Below, one piece after another: positions 11,475 to 19,947 of a DNA stretch of 64,000 bases. The notes beneath the pieces are model-generated. The model was given only the letters and a program-made list of their open reading frames with translations, searched no databases and was not told where the DNA came from. Numbering within the stretch: the stretch's first letter is position 1; each line of letters begins with the position of its first letter. Position numbers and translations under genes: made by a program. The stretch is from Volvox africanus (lineage: Eukaryota; Chlorophyta; Chlorophyceae; Chlamydomonadales; Volvocaceae): contig BSDZ01000003.1 in the NCBI GenBank assembly GCA_030268105.1, forward strand, positions 6,061,001 to 6,125,000, written 5' to 3'.

Positions 11475-12309
11475 TGTTGTACCTCTCCTTCGGGTTTGCT
11501 CATAGATATCTGCACGTCTGAAGACTTAAGATACCGATGCGCAAGTACTTGCAAGCTCAGCAAGGCAATTGAGAGCAAACAGAGACAGTGGAAGACTTCA
11601 AGGCAAGAAGAGATATAACTTACAATGATACAGTCAGAAGCGATGCAATGAATGTGGTCGCCATCAGCGCCGGAAGCAAGCAATCATCACGCGGCGGTGA
11701 CAAGCGAAGTTCAGGCTTAGCTCGGGATAAGTATAAGAGCGTTTAGCAATAATAATATTGAACACAGAAGTGTTCTTCGGCATCAAAATGTCCTCGCTCT
11801 ACTTAGCCGTCCTCGCATCTGTTATATTTGCAATATCGCTACGCCGTACAACCCACACTAGGAGGCCGATCCTAAGTGTGACAACCCTACTGCGTATCTG
11901 CGATGTCCATGTATATCAACCGATAAGCCTTTCCGGCCTTTGCATGATGCAAGGGTCCGAATAACGATATTCGGTTGCAAGGCATGTATCGCGACGAGTG
12001 CGGCGCTTGCAGCGTGTGCCGTAATGATGTAATATTATATCAAACAATATTACGTATCGTTCCATAGCACGAGCGTAACGCGCGCCTCAATAATTCGGGA
12101 TTTTATGCATGTTAGGCGGATCAGCGGTGATGCGATGTGATATGTCGTGATGTATGATGGTAACATGCCAAAACATATATAAATGTATGCAAATACATTA
12201 ACTTTCATGCATGTTCATTCATATTCATCATGCATTCATCAAGTCAATACATCGCCTTGTAGCGTCACGCTGACCTACGCATCGGCGGGAAATGAACCGT
12301 GGCACAACA
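11475..12309 (-). repeat. LTR of element B
   Basis: Its left end TGTTGTACC sits against the family primer-binding site (…TCTCGATACCAAAT). Its right end is placed at GGCACAACA by length and by the inverted-repeat match. Short interior blocks, such as CCGAATAACGATATTCGGTTGC, are shared with the other LTRs. The right boundary is less certain than the left. Confidence 0.6.
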
Positions 12310-12371
12310 CAAGCCACAAAGACACTCCAAAGTCCAGGCGAGCAATAGTTGTTACAAGCAGCTAATGAGGT

Positions 12372-12376
12372 ATGAG
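12372..12376. repeat. target-site duplication ATGAG (left copy) of the copia element
   Basis: ATGAG precedes the left LTR and is repeated at 16896-16900 right after the right LTR. A 5-bp duplication is typical of Ty1/copia integrases. Confidence 0.9.
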
Positions 12377-12538
12377 TGTTGGAATTTGGCTTTACGAGTT
12401 CGGTCAGACTTGCCTTTATGATGTTTTTGGTTAGAAGTCGTTTGTGTACGACTGACTATATCGGTCTCTTGTTCCTTGCCTTGAGAGCCTAGAATCTCTT
12501 GTAACATGTAAGCGATAATACACACGAAAAGTCCAATA
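12377..12538 (+). repeat. 5' LTR of the copia element
   Basis: It begins TGTTGGAATTTGG and ends AAAAGTCCAATA; terminal TTGGA/TCCAA form the inverted repeat. It is identical to 16734-16895. Confidence 0.93.
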
Positions 12539-12556
12539 GGTTATGAGCCCCGCGCA
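12539..12556 (+). other. primer-binding site of the copia element
   Basis: GGTTATGAGCCCCGCGC directly follows the 5' LTR. Similar GGTTATGRGCCC sequences follow the 5' LTR of many copia elements and pair with initiator tRNA-Met or its fragment. Confidence 0.65.
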
Positions 12557-12627
12557 ACGGCGCGTCTAGGTGAATCCTGATTATCCAAAAAGTCGGCCGC
12601 ACGAGGTGGTAGCGACGATAGGACAGG

Positions 12628-15600
12628 ATGGGCAAGGACGAGGATACCACGAAGGTATTCTTCGGTCGCGATGACTACGTTACGGTGACCCAAGTTGTGA
12701 ACGCACACTTGGAGAGGAAGCTCATCGATGACACGATCAGCGACGACGAGGATGTCCTCGCTGCGATCAAGCCAAACGACGACAAATTGGCTCGCGGCAC
12801 CATCAAGAAATACATTTTACCAGAAGATTTGCTACAGTTTGCGGGCAACACAACGGCACGAGATTTGTGGGTGGCGCTGGCGAAGAAGCACATTCCCAAC
12901 GTCCGCAATTTCAGGATGCAAATCCAACAACAGCTTAAGGATTTTGAGATGTTGTCAGGAGAAAGTATTGACGATTATTTCCGCCGCTTTTATAAAATTG
13001 GCTACAAGGCCAGCCTTATTTCGATGAAGATTGAGCCTGAGGATGCGTTACTCCACCTTATCCGCGGCTTGTCATCGGACTACGACGGAGTCAAGTCCGT
13101 GCTACGCCACATGGAGAGCATCGAAAGCGTGGACCAGCTGCAGGATATGCTCAAGACCGAAGAGGGCGAGCTAAGGCTTCAGCGTAACAAGGCTCGCGAG
13201 GTGTCCCTGATGTCCCTCTCCCGTACCCATGATGGAGCCCGAGTGGGGCCCAGCCAGGGCGCTGGAGCAGGCAACGCCGACGGAGGCAGGAGTAGGAAGG
13301 CGTGCCTCTACTGCAATAAGGAGGGGCATTTCATCGCAGAATGCAGGAAGAAGGCAAATGATGAGCAGCGGGGGATTTGGAGGCCGGCGTTGAAGGGATT
13401 GCGGCAGAAGCCCCCAAACCCGCCGGCATTAGCAGCTCCACCGCCGGCGCCGCCTCCAGTGGCGCCCGTGGCCCAACCCCCAGCCGCCGTACAGGCAGCG
13501 GCTCCCCCACGGCCAGCACAAGGCCAACGGAGACAGCTGATCGCCCGGGTATACTCTTCCCAGCAGGACGACTGGGAGCGGGAGTTGTGGCTGTTCGACA
13601 CTGGAGCAGAAGTCCATGTCACTGGAGACAAGGACAAGCTCCGGAACTATCAGCATTGTGGTTCAGATTGTAAAGTGTGGTTAAAAACAGCGAATGGAAG
13701 CGTGGTACGCCCGGAGGGCCATGGGCGGGTCATGTTCCGCTCCTCTTGTTTTGAGACAGATGTCGAGGTAGACGTGTACCATGCACCGGGGATCATGGGT
13801 CATATTCTGTCTTTGAAGGCGTTAGAGGGCAGTTTTGGACCGAATGTGGTTCCCCAGTTCTCAGGGGTCTTGCCACACGTGGAGATTGGTGGGGCACCCG
13901 CCATTGAGTTGGAGAAGATCGATGGGTTGTTCTATGCTGAGGACTCCAGCTACGACAGCTGGATGGGTCGGTATGGGTCCGACAGGTGCTTAAGTGGTAA
14001 GAAGGTCCGTGAGGAATTGAGGAAGGTCAAGCTTGCCATCACGAAGCAGGATTCCAATCTTGGCGTTCTTTGGCATAAACGGTACGGACATTTGGGTTTT
14101 GACGCCCTGGCCAAGGTGGCCAGCAGTGATATGGTCACGGGTTTCGGTGCAAGTGTGGATGATGTGGTGGCTGCGAAGGGGCAGTTCTGTAAGCCCTGCG
14201 CCGAGGGCAAGCAGACACGGCAGCCGCACCCATCAACCGGCAATGTTAAGAGTAAGAGGCTCGATTTGGTGCATATGGACCTTTGCGGTCCATTGCCAGT
14301 GAAGTCGTGGAATAATGCGAAGCATTGGGTCACGTTCTACGATGATTGCACGAAGTTTTCGGAGGTGCGGTGTATCACTAACAAGACCGTGGTTCCTGAG
14401 ACGGTGAAGGAGGTGATAAAGTTGTGGGAGCGGCAGACTGGCGACAAGGTCCGCCGCATCCACACTGACCGTGGCTTAGAGTACGTAAATGAAGAACTGG
14501 CTAGCACTTTGCGGGACATGGGCATTTTCCATGAGAAGACGGCGCCGTACACACCACAGCAGAATGGCGCCGCGGAGCGTTTGAATCGCACTCTGGAGGA
14601 GTGTGTGCGCACCATGTTGGCCGATTCAGGTTTGCCGCAGGAAATGTGGAGTGAGGCTGTTATTACGGCCAATACTCTTCGCAACGTATCTCCCACGAAG
14701 GGCAGCAATCTCACGCCTTGGGAGCGGTTCATTGGTGAAAAACCGGACGTGTCGAAGTTGAGGGTTTTTGGCTGCCCTGCATACGTCATGATTCCTAAGC
14801 AGCAGCGCCATAAGCTGGATCCCGTGAGCGTGCCGGGCCAGTTTGTGGGTTACGCACCAGGCATGAGTGCATGGCGGGTGTGGATACCGAAGGATAGGCG
14901 TGTCCGCATCAGTTGTGATGTTAAGTTTGATGAGTGGGGCGTTCGTGGGAGCATGGAGTTCGACGCCTCAGAATCGGAGGAGGAGGATGTCTCTGGGTCC
15001 GATCCCGAGGCTGATGAGGGCAACGAAATACAGGAGGAGTCGCCGCCGGAGCAACCCCCGGAACCAGCACCCCAGCCGGAACCGGAGTTAGACGTTCCAA
15101 TTGCATTACGTAAATCGCAGCGTCAAAATGCCAAGTACGCTAAGTCGATTTTAGGGGTAAACGTGGATATCCCTGCTACGTATGAAGAAGCAATTGCATC
15201 ACCCTTGGTTGATTTCTGGATTGAGGCGATGGAGGAGGAGTTTGCTTCGCTGCAGGAAAAGGGCACCTGGTCGCTGGTTGAGAAGCCGGCGGACAAGCAA
15301 GCCCTAGGCGTTAAGTGGGTTTACTCAGTGAAGTTGGATAAGCATGGGGTCGTTGAGCGTTTCAAGGCACGCCTCGTGGTGAAAGGATTCATGCAGCGTG
15401 AAGGTGTGGACTTTGAAGAGGTCTTTGCACCAGTTAGCAAGCATTCCACTCTGCGTGTTTTCTTAGCCATGGTAGCTGCGGACGACATGGAGCTACACCA
15501 GCTTGATGTGAAAACGGCTTTCCTAAATGGAGACCTGGAGGAGGAAATCTACACCGTGCAGCCCCCAGGCTTTGAGAGTGGTGGTCCAGGCCTCGTCTGT

Positions 15601-16722
15601 CGTTTGCACAAAGCGTTGTACGGCTTGCGCCAGGCCTCGCGCGCCTGGAACAAGACCTTGCATGAGAAGTTGATTCAGATGGGTTTTGAGGTGTCCAATG
15701 CGGACCCAAGCCTATACATACGTCGTGATCTAGATGGTCAGATATGCACGTACTTGTTAGTGTACGTAGATGACGTATTAATTGCATCTCACGATGAGCA
15801 GACCGTTTTGGAGGTGAAAGAGGAGATCAAGCAGTTGTATGAATGCCGTGACATGGGGGAAGCGGAGGTGTTTTTGGGTTTAGTCATCAAGCGGGACCGT
15901 GAGACCCGCACCCTCACAGTGTCGCAGGAACACATGATCCATGAGCTGATCGAGCGGTATGGCATGGTTAATGCAGATCCAAGATCCATTCCCATGAGCC
16001 CGGGGACGATCCTGATGCGGGCTGCTGACGGGGAAGTTTTGGATCGCTCGCGATATCCGTACATTGAGCTGGTAGGCAGCTTGATGTACATCACAAATTG
16101 CACCCGGCCTGACATTGCACAAGCCGTGGGAGTCCTCACACGCCACATGTCAGCACCCACTGAGCAGCACTGGAGAGCTGCGAAGGCGGTAGTTCGCTTC
16201 TTGCTGGCAACACCTCAGTGCGGCATCGTTTTTGGTGGCGAACGTGTTGAAGAAGGTTTAATTGGTTATACAGATTCAGATTATGCAGGATGCATTGAGA
16301 GCCGCAAGTCAACTGGTGGTTACGTTTTCACTTTGCATGGAGGCTCAGTGAGTTGGTCGAGCAGGCTACAGCGTACAGTTACGAGTTCGACCATGGAAGC
16401 GGAATACGTGGCGGCATCGGAGGCTACCAAGGAGGCACTCTGGCTACGTCTTCTGCTCTCGGAGTTGGGTTACTCGTTACGTCCGACCACCATCAACTGT
16501 GATAGCCAGTCAGCGATTAAGATCACGAAGAACCCAGTAATTTCAGGAAAATCAAAGCACATTGCTGTGCGATATCACATGGTTCGTGAGCAAGTGGCAC
16601 GTGGAGCGGTGGTCATGGAGGACTGTCGCAGCGACGACATGGTGGCGGATATCTTGACGAAGCCGCTGCCGTTGGAGAAGTTTGCAAAGCACCAGAAGAG
16701 CATGGGCGTGTGCAAGATCTGA
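12628..16722 (+). CDS. copia gag-pol polyprotein, complete
   Basis: The single frame encodes 1364 residues. The order is gag (about 1-225), a CCHC zinc knuckle CLYCNKEGHFIAEC (226-239), a Pro/Ala-rich linker, retropepsin with FDTGAEVH (active Asp 324), GAG-pre-integrase (LWHKRYGHLGFDALAKV), integrase with the HHCC zinc site, IHTDRGLEY (Asp 614) and TPQQNGAAERLNRTL, reverse transcriptase with DVKTAFLNGDLEEEIY, LYGLRQASRAWN and the catalytic YVDDVLIA (YVDD at 1046), and RNase H with DSDYAGC, SSTMEAEYVA and the final MVADILTKPLP. Integrase before RT is the Ty1/copia order. All catalytic residues I can check are present. It starts about 90 bp after the 5' LTR and stops 11 bp before the 3' LTR. 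Confidence 0.96.
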   Translation: MGKDEDTTKVFFGRDDYVTVTQVVNAHLERKLIDDTISDDEDVLAAIKPNDDKLARGTIKKYILPEDLLQFAGNTTARDLWVALAKKHIPNVRNFRMQIQQQLKDFEMLSGESIDDYFRRFYKIGYKASLISMKIEPEDALLHLIRGLSSDYDGVKSVLRHMESIESVDQLQDMLKTEEGELRLQRNKAREVSLMSLSRTHDGARVGPSQGAGAGNADGGRSRKACLYCNKEGHFIAECRKKANDEQRGIWRPALKGLRQKPPNPPALAAPPPAPPPVAPVAQPPAAVQAAAPPRPAQGQRRQLIARVYSSQQDDWERELWLFDTGAEVHVTGDKDKLRNYQHCGSDCKVWLKTANGSVVRPEGHGRVMFRSSCFETDVEVDVYHAPGIMGHILSLKALEGSFGPNVVPQFSGVLPHVEIGGAPAIELEKIDGLFYAEDSSYDSWMGRYGSDRCLSGKKVREELRKVKLAITKQDSNLGVLWHKRYGHLGFDALAKVASSDMVTGFGASVDDVVAAKGQFCKPCAEGKQTRQPHPSTGNVKSKRLDLVHMDLCGPLPVKSWNNAKHWVTFYDDCTKFSEVRCITNKTVVPETVKEVIKLWERQTGDKVRRIHTDRGLEYVNEELASTLRDMGIFHEKTAPYTPQQNGAAERLNRTLEECVRTMLADSGLPQEMWSEAVITANTLRNVSPTKGSNLTPWERFIGEKPDVSKLRVFGCPAYVMIPKQQRHKLDPVSVPGQFVGYAPGMSAWRVWIPKDRRVRISCDVKFDEWGVRGSMEFDASESEEEDVSGSDPEADEGNEIQEESPPEQPPEPAPQPEPELDVPIALRKSQRQNAKYAKSILGVNVDIPATYEEAIASPLVDFWIEAMEEEFASLQEKGTWSLVEKPADKQALGVKWVYSVKLDKHGVVERFKARLVVKGFMQREGVDFEEVFAPVSKHSTLRVFLAMVAADDMELHQLDVKTAFLNGDLEEEIYTVQPPGFESGGPGLVCRLHKALYGLRQASRAWNKTLHEKLIQMGFEVSNADPSLYIRRDLDGQICTYLLVYVDDVLIASHDEQTVLEVKEEIKQLYECRDMGEAEVFLGLVIKRDRETRTLTVSQEHMIHELIERYGMVNADPRSIPMSPGTILMRAADGEVLDRSRYPYIELVGSLMYITNCTRPDIAQAVGVLTRHMSAPTEQHWRAAKAVVRFLLATPQCGIVFGGERVEEGLIGYTDSDYAGCIESRKSTGGYVFTLHGGSVSWSSRLQRTVTSSTMEAEYVAASEATKEALWLRLLLSELGYSLRPTTINCDSQSAIKITKNPVISGKSKHIAVRYHMVREQVARGAVVMEDCRSDDMVADILTKPLPLEKFAKHQKSMGVCKI

Positions 16723-16733
16723 CCGCGTGGGAG

Positions 16734-16895
16734 TGTTGGAATTTGGCTTTACGAGTTCGGTCAGACTTGCCTTTATGATGTTTTTGGTTAGAAGTCGTTT
16801 GTGTACGACTGACTATATCGGTCTCTTGTTCCTTGCCTTGAGAGCCTAGAATCTCTTGTAACATGTAAGCGATAATACACACGAAAAGTCCAATA
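16734..16895 (+). repeat. 3' LTR of the copia element
   Basis: It is identical to the 5' LTR, is preceded by a short purine run GCGTGGGAG that would be the polypurine tract, and is followed by the target duplication ATGAG. Confidence 0.93.
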
Positions 16896-17048
16896 ATGAG
16901 AACCTCGCCAATTATATAGTTTAAGTGTTAAACGTCGTACGGAAGATAGAAGAAGTCTGACCGAATATAACACCACCACCACTGACCTTCACAGGGGCAG
17001 CGACGAAATGACCGAACAATCATGCCGGTTAATGGCAGAAATGTCAAC

Positions 17049-17165
17049 ATTCCGCAGTCACATTGCTCGCACTAAAGAGCTTTGCTGTTCGTAAGCACGA
17101 GGCACTTGTATCTAACACCCAGACGTGCAGATTTAGTGCATGAGAGAAGAAGGAAGGATACAACA
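17049..17165 (+). repeat. gypsy LTR fragment in plus orientation
   Basis: The stretch ending AGAAGGAAGGATACAACA is the reverse complement of the outer ~115 bp of the chromovirus LTR, with several substitutions. Its inner part is missing. The bases on either side, 16901-17048 and 17166-17400, show nothing I recognise. Confidence 0.7.
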
Positions 17166-18122
17166 GCAGACAGCTGAGGTCATCGAACAAGTTACGGTTA
17201 CCAGGATCCGGTCCTGCTAACAGCAGCTACACGATTCCGGAAAATCCTGTTGATAGTAGCTAATAAGCCATCGCAGAGCCAAGTCAGGTTTCAAGCTCAA
17301 CCCTATAGCCAAGCGTTGACACCGCGTGCTTTGGTTATTCTTATTGTCATTGTTGATCTTGTTGTTAACCTTGTTCTTAATCTTAACCTTAATCTTATTC
17401 TACTTATTATCATATACAACATAATAGAACACAATATAATTGCTAGCCGCTTTACTTAGCTAGCCTAGCCATCGCAATGTTTAAAATTGTATTAAATATC
17501 TTTTTGTTGCTTTTAGACTCTAGTTTTCGCTGTACATTTTGTAATCTTTCAGCCGTACATTTTTCTCTACTGTAAGGAAAGCTAGTCATGTAAGGCCCCT
17601 GGGAATTTTTGCAGTCAATTTTGGGTTTACCGCGCTTATCGTGCGGTACCGCTTATCGCGCCGTCAGCTACCGCGTGGTACCATTTTCGCGCAGTACCGT
17701 TTAAAAACCATTCTCTCAAATAATACTTGTATTCATGATTCACTTAGGGTACTACCGCTTACAGCGCGGTACTGCTATCACGCGCACGGTGCCACTCCAC
17801 GCAGCTACTCTAGTAATTGCAATTGTTACAATTGTATTAAATGTATTTTAGCTGCACTCAGTACTAACAAATATCTTCTACTTTTATTTCTGCATCATAA
17901 CATACCTACCATTGCATGCATGGGTATATACTCTAATTATAATATACTCTAATTATTCAAATATTACTCATATTAATTCACCTACCTTTCTTATCTATCT
18001 ATCCATTGTAGATCGCTGAAGACAAGATGCCATCACATTCATTTGCAACACTATGGCAAGATCAGCACTGCTTCGGAGAGTCAAAAAACTTTACTCAAGA
18101 AGCTATATTCTAGTATTAATGC
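17166..18122. other. gene-free stretch with short imperfect GCGGTACC-type repeats
   Basis: No coding region is recognisable. About 17627-17800 holds several imperfect, roughly 20-bp units built on TACCGC and CTTATCGCG, some of them palindromic (GCGGTACCGC). Near 17330-17400 the sequence is a T-rich run of TTCTTAATCTTAACC-like units. Confidence 0.5.
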
Positions 18123-18284
18123 TTTTGGAATTTGGCTTTATGAGTTCGGTCAGGCTTGCCTTTGTGATGTTTTCGGTTTAAAGTTGTTTGTGTACGACTG
18201 GATTAATCGGTCCTTTGTTCCTTGCCTTGAGAGCTCAGAATCTCTTGTTACATGTAAGCGAGAATACACACGAAAAGTCTAATG
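18123..18284 (+). repeat. solo LTR of the copia family
   Basis: It is 162 bp long, exactly the LTR length of the intact element, and aligns with it end to end with about 20 differences. AATGC lies immediately before (18118-18122) and after (18285-18289), a 5-bp target duplication. No internal sequence remains, so it arose by LTR-LTR recombination of an older insertion. Confidence 0.88.
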
Positions 18285-18289
18285 AATGC

Positions 18290-19947
18290 AGTAGTTCTCG
18301 ACCGCATGACTAGGCATAAAGCTGCGATTATTTATGATAGAAAACTACTTAAAGAATAAACGCAGGGGTGGGGCTTCCCAAGCAAGGAGCGAGCTGGGCG
18401 AGGGCATTATGCCAATATGAAAGCGGACAGTATAAAGAAAACCAAGGAGATGGGCCGCGATGCACTTTATCCATCGTGGGGGGCGTGCCGGGGCAGCTGC
18501 ACATCCTCAGCTGCTCCTTGTGTAAGCACCCGGCCCTCTTGTCCAGGTTTCCAACCTGAAACCGTAAATCGCCCGCTCTGAAGTTGGGTAGGCGGCATGC
18601 TACAGTAAGCTCACTCGTCCAGAAGCAGCTGAACACGTTATATGCTGGTGATGACGACTTTTTCTGCTGACCTCCTCATCCACCAGCGCCTTAGAACCCA
18701 GACACAAGATGATCTCATCTGGTGAACATATATTGACGCATAGCTCTCGCCGCCCCTTCATTTCTACCCCTTCTGTCCCTTCCTTGCGCTCGACCATCCC
18801 ACTCACATCCGGGTTTGGGTTCCGTTCACCGTCGATCGGATGATTGTTGTGGCGAATCGAGTGACGTTTGTGGGGGTTCACATATTCTATAGTATATTCA
18901 TAGTAACTCACAGCTTCCCGATATAGCCCTCACCTGCAGGCAGATTAACAACTGGTTGGGTTTGCCACTCAGGAGTAGGATGTCACCAAGCCTCAGCTTT
19001 GTAACCCCCCCCCTCCGGGTATAACTGGTGTGTGTTTCAGACTTCCATCTCTGACGACAGATCGCTGGCGAGCCTGTAGCTATGGGACTAAATTGTAATT
19101 GCCTGTCGCCATTACCGTCATTGTTGTCGTCGTCTGATGCTGCGTCAGTGCGTTGAAAGTTTGTATTTGTGTAAATGTGTTGAAAAATCAGAACCATGAC
19201 GTGCGTGAAATTGAAGGCGCTGGCTTGTGCAGTGTAGTGTCTCATAGATGCAACGACATTGCCTTAACGGACACACAACTTCAGGCAACACTTCTCTTTA
19301 CGAGTTTGCCCCTTTCGAAGGGATCTCCCAAACGAAATCCATCTTTCCAAAATTTGGGGCGAAGGTGGACTTTCTTACCTCCTACCGGTGTAATAATTAT
19401 CGTACACGAGATCGATATGACCATCAAATAGGAAGCTTAGCCGTACGACATGGACCACCTCTGACCTGCTGCTCTCCAGGCTGCAGAAACCTGACGTCCT
19501 GCCCCCTTTCATCCATCAACGTACCCACGCACGATAAGACGCCACGCACAAACACCCAGCCCTTTGGTAAAAACCATACGCGTTTCCTTATCCCTGTACT
19601 GAGCACACGCGTTGGCTTGCACTTGTTTGGCGCTGCGGGACTCTTTTTGGATTTTGGATTTTGGGCACAATATCTCCGCAGAGAACTCAATAATGCGCTT
19701 TCCTTTCTGTCGCCTCCGCACCAGAACTTGAGCGCACGTGCAAATGCAGGTAGGACCCGCTACCAAAGCTCTTTATCCATGCTCTCGGGCGTTAGGGGAC
19801 CCGAGGGAGGAATCGCGAATCCTCTGTCCGCTCAAGCGCAGCAGCAATGGCCCTCAGTCCAAGCGAGCGTTCCAGTGCCTTCGCGCTCTACATGCCTGCA
19901 GCTACTCCCAGCACTGCCACTCCGACTCCTCCCTACACTGCAGCCTC
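18290..19947. other. no recognisable gene; downstream of the RME-8 homologue
   Basis: Reading frames here are short, of low quality and resemble nothing I know. The right part must include the 3' untranslated region of the minus-strand gene that stops at 19948. Confidence 0.5.

Larger units (their letters stand above)
10237..12309 (-). mobile_element. 5' part of the older gypsy element B that received the chromovirus
   Basis: From right to left on the minus strand it has an LTR (11475-12309), a primer-binding site, a leader and diverged gag fragments, and it is then interrupted at 10232 by the chromovirus. Its continuation is at 2707-3758. The LTR has similar ends (TGTTGTAC...GCACAACA) but its interior has diverged strongly from the other three, so element B belongs to a sister subfamily. 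Confidence 0.7.
12377..16895 (+). mobile_element. intact Ty1/copia retrotransposon
   Basis: This 4519-bp element has two 162-bp LTRs (12377-12538 and 16734-16895) that I find identical base for base, a perfect 5-bp target duplication, a primer-binding site, and one uninterrupted gag-pol frame. Identical LTRs mean very recent insertion. The LTR contains TGTAA twice (near 12509-12518), which can serve as the poly(A) signal in chlorophytes. Nothing in the sequence prevents it from being an active copy. Confidence 0.95.

Noticed and set aside
13308..16160. Several open frames antisense to the copia polyprotein
   Set aside because: They are shadows of a 1364-codon gene with all family motifs on the other strand.
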